Shown here: positions 19,277 through 27,541 of the stretch, one piece after another
Layout: each line of letters begins with the position of its first letter
Position numbering within the stretch: the first letter of the stretch is position 1
NCBI RefSeq assembly: GCF_001747105.1
Contig: NZ_MDGQ01000003.1
Location: 868,001 to 932,000 of the forward strand
Direction of reading: 5' to 3'
Length of the DNA: 64,000 nt
Source: Roseivirga misakiensis
Lineage (GTDB): Bacteria > Bacteroidota > Bacteroidia > Cytophagales > Cyclobacteriaceae
Position numbers and translations under genes: made by a program
The notes under the pieces: model-generated
The model's input: the letters and a program-made list of their open reading frames with translations, nothing else
Told to the model about the DNA's origin: nothing
The model's database searches: none

Positions 19277-19771
19277 TTAGTTAAGGTTTAAATCATTTAC
19301 ATATTCGTCAACCAAGGCTTTCTGAGCTTTGTCATCACCTAGTTGTTTACGAAGCACTTTTTCAGTGATATCTAGTGAAAGTGCAGCGACCATTGTTTTA
19401 ATTTCAGCCATAGCAGCTTTCTTCTCAACTTCGATACTCGCTTTTGCATCATCCATCATTTTAGAAGCAATCTTAGAAGTTTCCTCCTTAGCATCTTCTT
19501 TGATTTTGTTTGCAGCGGCCATTGCTTCTTTCAACATAGCATCACGTTCTGATCTTGCTTCGGCTAAAAGCTTAGCATTATCAGCATTGAGTGCCTCCAT
19601 ATCTTTTTTAGCTTGTTCAGCAGAAAGTAAGGCTGTTTCTATAGTCTCTTCTCTTTCTTTTAAACCATCTAAAATAGGTCTCCAAGCAAACTTGCCGAGC
19701 AAGAATAATAGTAGCAAAAACGCCACTACTTGGAAGATAAATAAACCGGTATCTGGAGTTAATAAATCCAT
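19277..19771 (-). CDS. atpF: F1F0 ATP synthase b subunit
   Basis: Membrane-anchored peripheral stalk. One N-terminal membrane helix ('FIFQVVAFLLLLFLLGKFAW') is followed by a long charged, Ala-rich coiled coil that runs to the end of the 164-residue protein. It is separated from atpE by 74 bases containing a stem-loop, the largest gap among the F0 genes. Confidence 0.95.
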   Translation of the reverse strand: MDLLTPDTGLFIFQVVAFLLLLFLLGKFAWRPILDGLKEREETIETALLSAEQAKKDMEALNADNAKLLAEARSERDAMLKEAMAAANKIKEDAKEETSKIASKMMDDAKASIEVEKKAAMAEIKTMVAALSLDITEKVLRKQLGDDKAQKALVDEYVNDLNLN

Positions 19772-19801
19772 GTTTCTTTTTTTGGTTAGTTAAAGAAAAG
19801 C

Positions 19802-19829
19802 TTCAGGCCTGCCTAATGCAGCACCTGAA
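19802..19829 (-). promoter_or_regulatory. Stem-loop between atpE and atpF
   Basis: TTCAGG (19802-19807) and CCTGAA (19824-19829) form a six-pair stem with a possible inner TGC/GCA stem; on the minus strand it is followed by the U-rich stretch CTTTTCTTT. It lies just after the atpE stop. It could protect the atpE message or act as a partial terminator, helping the cell make more c subunit than b. This role is inferred. Confidence 0.5.
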
Positions 19830-19845
19830 ACTATTCAACTACTTC

Positions 19846-20106
19846 TTACAGTTTTTCAACGATAGATGTGTTTACTGCAAGTAAGAAACATGCAACAACA
19901 CCAAAAAGCGCGATTACCTCGATAAGTGCAGCAATAATCAACATACCAGACTGCAATTTACCTGCAGCTTCAGGTTGACGTGCCATACCTTCCATAGCAG
20001 AAGCACCAATTTTTCCGATACCAAGACCTGCGCCTATCGCAACAAGACCAGCACCAATACCAGCTCCCATTAGGGCATAACCAGCAGTTAATAAAATAGA
20101 TAACAT
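19846..20106 (-). CDS. atpE: F1F0 ATP synthase c subunit
   Basis: Proteolipid of the rotor ring, 86 residues, two membrane helices joined by the polar loop 'ARQPE' (42-46). The ion-carrying carboxylate is Glu63 in 'ALIEVIALFG'. The glutamine and the Ser/Thr after the carboxylate that mark sodium-type rings are absent (Ala19; Val64-Ile65), so proton coupling is expected. It follows atpB by 35 bases. Confidence 0.97.
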   Translation of the reverse strand: MLSILLTAGYALMGAGIGAGLVAIGAGLGIGKIGASAMEGMARQPEAAGKLQSGMLIIAALIEVIALFGVVACFLLAVNTSIVEKL

Positions 20107-20141
20107 AATTTGTTTGTTATATGTGAAACAATGGTTCTAAA

Positions 20142-21272
20142 CTAGTGGTGACCGTCATCAACAGCCTGTCCGATATACATCGAAGAGAACAACGTAAATA
20201 CATACGCTTGAATCATAGCCACTAAAATTTCAATTACAGTGATGATAGCAGAGAACAACGTTCCCACTACACCAAGTGCAAGACTATTTAATATAAAACC
20301 TAAACCGATGATACTTAGTACTACTATGTGCCCCGCCGTAATAGAAGCAAACAAACGTAGCGTTAAAGAAATTGGCTTAGTGAATATTCCGATTACCTCA
20401 ACTACCAAGATGATTGGTCTTAATGGAAGCGGCACCCCAGGAGTCCATAAAATATGCATCCAGTAGGCCTTTCTACCATTAAATTGAGTGATGAAAAATG
20501 TAAATAATGCCAAACATAAAGTCACTGCGATGTTTCCTGTAAGGTTGGCAGCACCTGGAGTTAGGCCTAATAAGTTATTGAATAGTATAAAGAAGAATAG
20601 TGTCAATAAGTATGGCATAAATCGCTGATACTTATCTGCACCAATATTCACTTTGGCTATATCGTCTCTAATGAAGACAATGATTGGCTCAAAGAAAGAT
20701 TGAAGTCCTTTTGGTGCTGCAACACCGTTTTTATATCGTTTAGCAACACTAGTAAACACAACGATCATCAAGACTGCACTTAAAAGCAGTGACGCCACAT
20801 TCTTTGTGATGGATAGATTCAAGAAGTCTGATTTCGCCTCAGAATGATCATCTGCAGCTGCACCATGATCATCATCAGATCCATGTCCATCACTCTCTCC
20901 GTGCGAATCAGCAGCTCCATGACCACCTTCCGCTCTTACTAATTTGCCATGAGAGATCATGTAACCTTCATGTGCGATTGGCTCATGATGCTCATCGTAG
21001 AAGTCAGATGACATGAAAAATTTGAGTTCTCCATGATCGTAAATAATCATTGGAAGAGGGATGGTAACATGCGTATGACCTAGGGTAACAATATGCCACT
21101 GATAGTCATCGGCAATGTGGTGCATAATGAAGTCTGTTGCACCTTCCTCTTTTTGCTCGTCTCCACTGTCCGAGGACGCTAACAAATTGGAACTATTTGA
21201 AAAACTGAAAAGCGCTATTAAGACGCTTATGATCAGTAAATTGGGAAAGTTAGTTCTGCTATTTTTCATCAT
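20142..21272 (-). CDS. atpB: F1F0 ATP synthase a subunit with long histidine-rich N-terminal extension
   Basis: Proton-channel stator subunit. The C-terminal ~220 residues are the classical a subunit, with the essential arginine at Arg306 in 'ISLTLRLFASITAGH'. Before them is a ~150-residue extension: a signal-like hydrophobic start, a folded-looking segment and a loop very rich in His, Asp, Gly and Ser (about residues 115-145). An extended N-terminus is common in Bacteroidota; I cannot say what the metal-binding-like loop does. The ATG overlaps the stop codon of the preceding membrane-protein gene (ATGA, 21269-21272). Confidence 0.95.
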   Translation of the reverse strand: MMKNSRTNFPNLLIISVLIALFSFSNSSNLLASSDSGDEQKEEGATDFIMHHIADDYQWHIVTLGHTHVTIPLPMIIYDHGELKFFMSSDFYDEHHEPIAHEGYMISHGKLVRAEGGHGAADSHGESDGHGSDDDHGAAADDHSEAKSDFLNLSITKNVASLLLSAVLMIVVFTSVAKRYKNGVAAPKGLQSFFEPIIVFIRDDIAKVNIGADKYQRFMPYLLTLFFFILFNNLLGLTPGAANLTGNIAVTLCLALFTFFITQFNGRKAYWMHILWTPGVPLPLRPIILVVEVIGIFTKPISLTLRLFASITAGHIVVLSIIGLGFILNSLALGVVGTLFSAIITVIEILVAMIQAYVFTLFSSMYIGQAVDDGHH

Positions 21273-21676
21273 GTCTTTTCGCCCTCAGTCGAAATCGCGC
21301 GCAAGTTAGATAGAATGGTATATATTTCAAACACTAAGTAGAATAAATAGACAGCAAAAAAATTAGCTACCCATAGGACTTTTCCTTCTAAGCCAGCAAA
21401 TACAACTATACCTATAAAAATCATACTCAAGAGTAGCCTCATCACCGTTAGGCCAAGAAATAAATTGGTCCTGGTTTGTGCATCTAAAGTTGTTAATCCC
21501 CAATGCCCAACAGCCACAACCAGCATACCTAAGAGTGCCGAGAAAATTACAATGGTCCAAATGCCTGGATGAATGAATTTCTCTGATGCTTCTATTTGAT
21601 GAAGGCCAAATATGACACCCGCCAAGAGCATTGAAGCTATCAATGATTTAAGGATTTCTTTACCCATACTTTGCAT
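21269..21676 (-). CDS. Small membrane protein in AtpI position of the atp operon
   Basis: A 135-residue protein with four hydrophobic segments ('LIASMLLAGVIFGL', 'IWTIVIFSALLGMLVVAVG', 'LFLGLTVMRLLLSMIFIGIVVF', 'WVANFFAVYLFYLVFEI'). Topology, size and position between atpZ and atpB match the AtpI assembly factor, which helps build the c ring in other bacteria, but sequence similarity is not obvious by eye. It is coupled to atpB by an ATGA overlap. A second in-frame ATG three codons in could also be used. Confidence 0.75.
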   Translation of the reverse strand: MQSMGKEILKSLIASMLLAGVIFGLHQIEASEKFIHPGIWTIVIFSALLGMLVVAVGHWGLTTLDAQTRTNLFLGLTVMRLLLSMIFIGIVVFAGLEGKVLWVANFFAVYLFYLVFEIYTILSNLRAISTEGEKT

Positions 21677-21754
21677 CGCGCAAAGGTAGGCATTTAGGAT
21701 ATAGTAAGGTATTGAAAGCCTGAAGTTTCTAAAGAATTCTGCAATTGTCCAGCG

Positions 21755-21958
21755 TCAATGCTTGGGCAATGACTTATATAATTGGTAAATGGCTCCCGTA
21801 GTACCAATAAGTATCATTAAAATGATGAATAATGGTTTTCCATTGTTCCACCAACTATCCATTTTGTAACCTAGCCAACCACAAATGCCGATGGTTAAAA
21901 AAAGTTGAATCCCCAACTGTGAATACTTCAAGTAGTTATTTGAGTTCTTTTCACTCAT
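21755..21958 (-). CDS. atpZ: AtpZ/AtpI family protein
   Basis: A 67-residue protein with two membrane helices ('LGIQLFLTIGICGWLGYKMDSW' and 'PLFIILMILIGTTGAIYQLYK'), the pattern of the F0F1-ATPase putative subunit family (AtpZ, earlier 'ATPase gene 1'). In some bacteria AtpI/AtpZ assist assembly or magnesium supply. Its ATG overlaps the stop codon of the thioredoxin-like lipoprotein (ATGA, 21955-21958), tying that gene to the atp operon. Confidence 0.85.
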   Translation of the reverse strand: MSEKNSNNYLKYSQLGIQLFLTIGICGWLGYKMDSWWNNGKPLFIILMILIGTTGAIYQLYKSLPKH

Positions 21959-23529
21959 GTGTCTTTAGCTACATATTCAGTTAATAAGGCCTCTAATTCC
22001 TTGTCCATTGGGCTAGGCGCGTTTCGTTCGACCAATTTACCTGCTTTGTCGAATACAAGATACCTCGGAATAGCATTCATTTTTAAGTTTTTCTTCATTT
22101 GCGACCTCTCGTGATTCAAAACTAAGTAGTTATGCGCATAGCCGCTTACGCCATCTGAATCACTCGCCTGTTTCCATACATCTTGACCTTTATCAATGGA
22201 AAAATAAACAAATACAACCCCCATTTCTTCCATCTTCTCTCTCATAGCCAATGAGTAAGGCATCGCCTGACGACAGGGGGCACACCAACTTGCCCAATAA
22301 TCAACATAGACAACTTTGCCTTTTAGGTCATTTAAAAGGCCTGTTAAATCCTTAGTCATTCCATTTTCTGTCAAGAGATTCAGTCCAATATTACTTTTTA
22401 CCAAGGCTTCTTGGGTCAACAGGAAGTTCTCTTGAAACTGGTTGATAAAAGCCGTGTCATTGGGGTAAGTATTTTGATAAAGCGTGACATACTTACCAAT
22501 GGTTTCATAGGAAACATTATTGGATACCATTCTCTCCAAACAGAATAGTCTTGCCCGAGCGAGCAGCTCACCTGAAAAGTGTTCATCTAACAGGTCATAA
22601 GCCTTAGGGTAGTCGACATATCGCTTATTCGATGTTTTAATTTCCTTACCAGCTAAAACCCCTTCCGATATATAATAGAACAAGTAAGCGATACCGTATT
22701 TGCTTTGCATTAGAAAGTCCTCTTCAAAATAGGAGCTTTCTAAAAGCCTTTTCTTGTAAGATTTGTCCTCTACTCTTTTAGATAGAAAAGAAAGCCTAAG
22801 AAAATGCCGGTGTAATTCAATTTCCTCCTTCATATCCAAACCAATACCATCATTTGGCATCTCATTATTTACTTTGTTCCTTATGCCCTCTACCTCTAGG
22901 TATACACCAGAATGAAACTCACTAAGAACATCTGGATTGTTATCCGTGAAATCCTTTTGAAACATAAGCGGATAAGCTCTCATTTTAGAATAATCACTAT
23001 AACCGAGGAAGCTTCTGGCACTATCGATATACGCTAACAGACCATATAGGGAATCTAGGCTGGCTGATTTAGGTGTTGGGAATTGTGCGGATAAGGTTTT
23101 TACGAGCAGTTCGTCCCGATTAGACGTTACATTCATCTGATCGTCTCTTAAGTCAATATATAATGAGTCTCCTGGAGAGACTAAGACATCCGTTGGAAGC
23201 GTAACCTTGCTTTCCAAAGTCAAAAGTCTCTCTTCTGGAAGCTTTATCACCAAGGTATCCAGAGACTTGACACTTAGATGGCTTTCTTGAATAGTATCAT
23301 TTAAACCTATTTGGAATTTAAGCCGAATGACGGCATCGGCTTGGTTTTTAATGGAGACCCAAACTGACTCTGGTTTCGGTGGTTCTTGAACAAGTGTTTC
23401 CTCTTCTGGAGTTGTCGATTGACAGGCTACAATCAAACAAATGATGCCAAGGCTGAAAAACAGTTTGATGATGCGTAAACCACTATAGTTTGTGAGCGTA
23501 TTTCGATCGTGGAGCAAGAACTTCAACAT
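21955..23529 (-). CDS. TlpA-like thioredoxin-fold lipoprotein
   Basis: A 524-residue periplasm-facing lipoprotein. The signal sequence has a lipobox ending 'IVAC' near residue 36, then a ~330-residue N-terminal part typical of Bacteroidota TlpA/DUF4369-like proteins, then a C-terminal thioredoxin domain with the redox motif 'WCAPC' (Cys416 and Cys419) and the cis-proline segment 'AIPRYLV'. Likely a disulfide reductase or resilience factor in the envelope. It sits between the bactofilin gene and atpZ, with an ATGA overlap to atpZ. Partner proteins are unknown. Confidence 0.88.
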   Translation of the reverse strand: MLKFLLHDRNTLTNYSGLRIIKLFFSLGIICLIVACQSTTPEEETLVQEPPKPESVWVSIKNQADAVIRLKFQIGLNDTIQESHLSVKSLDTLVIKLPEERLLTLESKVTLPTDVLVSPGDSLYIDLRDDQMNVTSNRDELLVKTLSAQFPTPKSASLDSLYGLLAYIDSARSFLGYSDYSKMRAYPLMFQKDFTDNNPDVLSEFHSGVYLEVEGIRNKVNNEMPNDGIGLDMKEEIELHRHFLRLSFLSKRVEDKSYKKRLLESSYFEEDFLMQSKYGIAYLFYYISEGVLAGKEIKTSNKRYVDYPKAYDLLDEHFSGELLARARLFCLERMVSNNVSYETIGKYVTLYQNTYPNDTAFINQFQENFLLTQEALVKSNIGLNLLTENGMTKDLTGLLNDLKGKVVYVDYWASWCAPCRQAMPYSLAMREKMEEMGVVFVYFSIDKGQDVWKQASDSDGVSGYAHNYLVLNHERSQMKKNLKMNAIPRYLVFDKAGKLVERNAPSPMDKELEALLTEYVAKDT

Positions 23530-23584
23530 CTAATGAAGGTATCGAAATACTTCAACTAATCAAATAGTTACCCCCTCTAGGCAC

Positions 23585-23992
23585 TTATTTTTCAGTTACT
23601 CTGCTCTCGGGAATTTCTATGACAATGTCTTTAGCGAGGTGACCCATTTTACAGCCACCATTAAAGGTCGCGCCAGGCTCTACCACTAACTGATTTGTAA
23701 GGATATCGCCATTGATAACTGCAGTAGGTTTTAAGATTAGGAGTTCAGATATCTCAATATTGCCATTCACCTTACCCGCAACCTCACCTGATCTGGCTAC
23801 CACATTTCCATCCACGTAGGCATCAGAACCCATTACAAATTTGGCCTTCGCTTTAGCATTTCCGTGAACTTTTCCTTCTACACGGATATTACCACCAGAT
23901 TCAATACTGCCGTCTAAGACGGTGGACTTTCCAATGATATTACTCGTTTGACTTAACTCGTTGGTGGACTTTTTTTCTTCTTTTGAAAACAT
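23585..23992 (-). CDS. Bactofilin family cytoskeletal protein
   Basis: A 135-residue protein with short unstructured tails around a right-handed beta-helix core of repeating short strands ('GKSTVLDGSIESGGNIRVEGKVHG', read here as residues ~21-44, then further turns with 'GEVAGKVNGNIEIS' and 'AVINGDILTNQLVVEPGATFNG'). Bactofilins polymerise without nucleotide and often recruit peptidoglycan enzymes. The gene directly follows an M23 peptidase gene (20-base gap), a recurrent pairing in which the bactofilin places the peptidase. Confidence 0.92.
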   Translation of the reverse strand: MFSKEEKKSTNELSQTSNIIGKSTVLDGSIESGGNIRVEGKVHGNAKAKAKFVMGSDAYVDGNVVARSGEVAGKVNGNIEISELLILKPTAVINGDILTNQLVVEPGATFNGGCKMGHLAKDIVIEIPESRVTEK

Positions 23993-24012
23993 GCTCTTGT
24001 CTATTTTTCAGT

Positions 24013-24867
24013 CTAAAACGATATAAATTCTACGGGATTTACGGCCGAACCGTTGTACCACAACTCGAAATGTAAATGTGGCCCTGAGGTTAGTTCGCCA
24101 GTGTTACCAATAATCGCCACAATCTCTCCAGCAGTTATGTAGTCTCCCACCTCTTTTATAAGGGTAGCATTATGCTTATAAAGTGAAATTAAATCATCTC
24201 TATGCTGAACAGCAATTACATTTCCTTCGGACTGTGTCCAGCTTGCCATTATAACAGTACCATCGGCGATCGATCGGACGGGTTCGTCTTTTTTCGAAAC
24301 GATATCCACTCCAAAATGCCCACCTTGCGGATCGAAAGACTCGGAAATTGTTCCTGTAATAGGCGAGAAAAAATAGAGCTGCCTCAATTCATCGTTTTGG
24401 ATTTCACCTGTCAGTAAAAAATCACTCCCCTGCTCAAATTCTGCTTTAAATATTGAGTCTGTCCTTTCTAACTGTTCAGTATCTGTGCCGCTAACTTGCC
24501 TGACTGGTTGATCAGCTGTGACTTCATCGGTACTGACATCCCCTTTCATGATTTTCTTGAAACTTGTGATAAACCGATCTCTACTTTCTAACTCTTGTGT
24601 CAATGAATCCAGTGAAATACTCATTTGCACTAAATCCTTCCGTGTTTCTTGTTCGGCATACCTCGGGTCAAACCATTGGGCCATCACTGTATTCACTAAG
24701 TAAATGCTTATGGTCAGTACGACTAGAAATGTGAGAAATGCAAAAAAAACAATCCTAGCATAGGTGAACTTATAAGTCGCCTTTTCTGAAAAATCTTCCT
24801 CGTTCTGAATGATGAAGATGTGCCTGGCGTTTAACCAGTTAGAAAGTGTTTTCTTAAATCTAGCCAC
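24013..24867 (-). CDS. M23 family (LytM) peptidoglycan endopeptidase, membrane-anchored
   Basis: A 284-residue protein with one membrane helix (about residues 37-60), a coiled-coil stretch (70-110) and a C-terminal LytM domain. Zinc ligands are visible: His184 and Asp188 in 'HFGVD', and the 'HLHFE' motif at 264-268; His222 is also placed as expected. It would cut stem-peptide cross-links in the periplasm. The start codon is GTG at 24867. It is the first gene of the minus-strand run leading into the atp operon and is divergent from porW across ~106 bases. Confidence 0.9.
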   Translation of the reverse strand: MARFKKTLSNWLNARHIFIIQNEEDFSEKATYKFTYARIVFFAFLTFLVVLTISIYLVNTVMAQWFDPRYAEQETRKDLVQMSISLDSLTQELESRDRFITSFKKIMKGDVSTDEVTADQPVRQVSGTDTEQLERTDSIFKAEFEQGSDFLLTGEIQNDELRQLYFFSPITGTISESFDPQGGHFGVDIVSKKDEPVRSIADGTVIMASWTQSEGNVIAVQHRDDLISLYKHNATLIKEVGDYITAGEIVAIIGNTGELTSGPHLHFELWYNGSAVNPVEFISF

Positions 24868-24973
24868 AATTAAAAAGCAAGGGAAACAAAAATATTCATT
24901 AAAACCTAACCAGATACCTTTTATTGTATTAATTGCGCATTATTCAACGTTGCTATTCAGTAGTCAATCTATT

Positions 24974-27541
24974 TTGAAAACCAACATTTCAAATATCAAG
25001 CATCTCGTTTACCTATTCCCGGTGATTATCCTTTGGGGATGTAACTCCAAGGGGTACCAAAACATGAATGCGCGCTACAATGGCTATTTCTATGCAAATC
25101 AGTATATAAACGATGTTTACCAGAGTCTGGAAGATAAATACGCCTACAATTTCAACGATGTCTTAAAGGTTTTTCCTGCGATTGATTCGGGTACCGTAAG
25201 TGGCAATAAAGAGAAGCTTGACGACGCATTTAAAAAAGCATCTCAGACGATAGAATGGTATAAATCCAGCGACTGGACGGATGATAGTTACATCTTGATA
25301 GGTAAAATCAGACACTTAAGGGCACAGTTTCAGTATGCTATAGAGACCTTTCAATATGTAAACCAAACAAGTAAAGATCCTGGCGCTAGACAGGCGGCCC
25401 TGATCGGCCTCATGCGTACTTATATGGATATGGGTGATATGGACAGGGCCCTTGAAGTATCTAACTACTTGCTTTTAGAGGAAGAACTTACCGAAAAGAG
25501 CAACCTTGACTACAAACTACTTCTGGCCTATTATCATCAGTTGGAGGGTAACGAGGCTGGAATGGTCACTGCCTTGGAAGAAGTTAATGAACTGATTAAA
25601 AACAGGGATCAAAAAGCACGGACTAACTTCATTTTAGGACAACTTGCCCAAAAAGAGGGTAGAAATGTAGAAGCCATCGATTACTACAACTTGGCGCTAA
25701 AAGGAAATCCACCTTACGAATTGGTATTCCATTCTCAACTGAACAAAATGTCTCTCGCTGATTTTGCCAATGCCTCTGAAGATCAGGTGGAAAAGGTATA
25801 CAAAATCTTCGATAAGCTTTTAAAGGATGGCAAAAACCTAGAGTACCAAGACAAAATCTATTATGTGTGGGGGATTTTAGAGGAAAGAAGAAAAAGGCTT
25901 CAGGTCGCCATGCGTTATTATCAGGTTGGCACGCAAGTAGAACAACCTGATACCAGACAACAAGGGCTTCTATTTCTTAAACTTGGAGAGCTCTATTTTG
26001 AGCCATTTCAAAACTATCAACAAGCCAGTCTGAATTATGACAGTGCAGTGAGCAAACTCCCAAATGATGAGGAGGGCTACGATCAAGTTGTTGAAAAGCA
26101 ATTGGTACTCAAAGATTTTGTAACCCAGCTGAACACCATCGCTCTTAATGACAGTTTGTTAGCATTAGCCGAGTTAAATCCAGTTTCGTTAGACGCTTTT
26201 CTTCAGAATTACTTCATAGCTGAAGAAGAAAAGAAAAAGGCTGACGAGAAAAAGAAGAAAAGAAGTGGTGGTGCCACAACTAATGTAGCCTCAAGCGCGA
26301 ATACTGATACTTCAGGAGATGACACTTGGTACTTTTACAATCAAGCGGCTATAGATCAAGGGCAACAAGAATTTAGACGTGTTTGGGGAAACAGACCTTT
26401 GGAAGATGATTGGAGAAGATCGAATAAGGTTTCCTCTTCTACCGACGTTAGTCAAAACCCGACTGATGATACGCCAAATACCAACTTATCTTTTTCACAG
26501 GACGCTAAAAGTAGTCAAGACTTATTTGCCGAAGAGAAAACAAAACTGTTAGCCACCATACCAACGAGTCCCGAAGCAAAAAAAGAAGCATACTTAGCCA
26601 TTCAGGATGCCTTATTTAATCTTGGCCGAATTTATCTTTTTGGGCTATCGAGAGAAGATAAATCAGTAACCAGCTACGAAACCTTACTCAGTCGCTTCCC
26701 AAATACTGAATTTAAATTAGAAACACTGTTCGCCTTATACACGATTTTTAAAGACAAGGACAGCGCTAGAGCAGAAGGCTACAAGAATCAAATCATTTCA
26801 GAATTTCCAGAAAGCTTAACAGCTAAGATTTTGATCAATCCTAACTATGTACAAGAAAAGGAGGAACGAAATATAAGGCTACAAAAACAGTACGCGGCTG
26901 CCTATGCGCAGTATGAAGCGGGTGATTATGTACAAGCCGACCAAATGATAGAGGAGGCGCTGGCTTCTTTCGAAGATGTAGACTTCCTACCTACTGTAGA
27001 ACTACTTTCTTCAATCATTAAGGGTAAAACCGTTGGGCTTTTTGCTTATGAAAAAGGTCTAAATGATTTTATGGCTAAGTATGAATCTGGCCCACTGGTT
27101 GATTATGCCAAAACACTCGTCGACGCCCTTAAGCCAACTAAAGTAGATATTTTGGGTGACAGAGGTTTCGATTTTAGTGAGGACTTTCAAGGGCTTCATT
27201 TAGTAGCCATCACCGTGGATACTACCTTAAATAAAAGTGAAGAGGTAATGGCAATTGTGAATGCGCTCAACAACGACAAGTTCAAAAGTCAACGTTTTTC
27301 TACTACAAGTCTTCAGTTTAGGAAAAACCCGAATATTGCGATCGTTTATGTCAATTCGTTTAAGACAAAATCTGCTGCACAGCGCTATCGAGATATATTG
27401 AGTGTGGCCTTAAAAGACATGATTAATCCTGATGACGTTAATTTTCATAATTTTGCAATATCAACGGACAATTTTCAGTTCTTGTTTGACAACGAGAAGA
27501 TAGAAGCGTACAAATCCTTTCACGAGAAATTTTATAAGTAA
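24974..27541 (+). CDS. porW: T9SS periplasmic lipoprotein PorW/SprE
   Basis: Tetratricopeptide-rich lipoprotein needed for T9SS and gliding in other Bacteroidota, thought to link the trans-envelope motor to the outer-membrane translocon. Lipid anchor motif 'LWGC' (Cys23), followed by 'MNARYNGYFYANQYINDV', multiple TPR-like helix pairs, a Lys/Glu-rich charged segment (about residues 410-430) and a C-terminal domain. I choose the TTG at 24974 because it gives a normal 22-residue lipoprotein signal peptide; the first in-frame ATG (24809) lies inside the divergent M23 gene and would add 55 residues unlike any signal sequence. The stop abuts the next gene's ATG with no gap. Confidence 0.85.
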   Translation: MKTNISNIKHLVYLFPVIILWGCNSKGYQNMNARYNGYFYANQYINDVYQSLEDKYAYNFNDVLKVFPAIDSGTVSGNKEKLDDAFKKASQTIEWYKSSDWTDDSYILIGKIRHLRAQFQYAIETFQYVNQTSKDPGARQAALIGLMRTYMDMGDMDRALEVSNYLLLEEELTEKSNLDYKLLLAYYHQLEGNEAGMVTALEEVNELIKNRDQKARTNFILGQLAQKEGRNVEAIDYYNLALKGNPPYELVFHSQLNKMSLADFANASEDQVEKVYKIFDKLLKDGKNLEYQDKIYYVWGILEERRKRLQVAMRYYQVGTQVEQPDTRQQGLLFLKLGELYFEPFQNYQQASLNYDSAVSKLPNDEEGYDQVVEKQLVLKDFVTQLNTIALNDSLLALAELNPVSLDAFLQNYFIAEEEKKKADEKKKKRSGGATTNVASSANTDTSGDDTWYFYNQAAIDQGQQEFRRVWGNRPLEDDWRRSNKVSSSTDVSQNPTDDTPNTNLSFSQDAKSSQDLFAEEKTKLLATIPTSPEAKKEAYLAIQDALFNLGRIYLFGLSREDKSVTSYETLLSRFPNTEFKLETLFALYTIFKDKDSARAEGYKNQIISEFPESLTAKILINPNYVQEKEERNIRLQKQYAAAYAQYEAGDYVQADQMIEEALASFEDVDFLPTVELLSSIIKGKTVGLFAYEKGLNDFMAKYESGPLVDYAKTLVDALKPTKVDILGDRGFDFSEDFQGLHLVAITVDTTLNKSEEVMAIVNALNNDKFKSQRFSTTSLQFRKNPNIAIVYVNSFKTKSAAQRYRDILSVALKDMINPDDVNFHNFAISTDNFQFLFDNEKIEAYKSFHEKFYK

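Noticed and set aside
24809-24973. In-frame ATG extension of porW
   Set aside because: It lies largely inside the divergent M23 gene and gives no signal peptide; the TTG at 24974 gives a proper lipoprotein signal.
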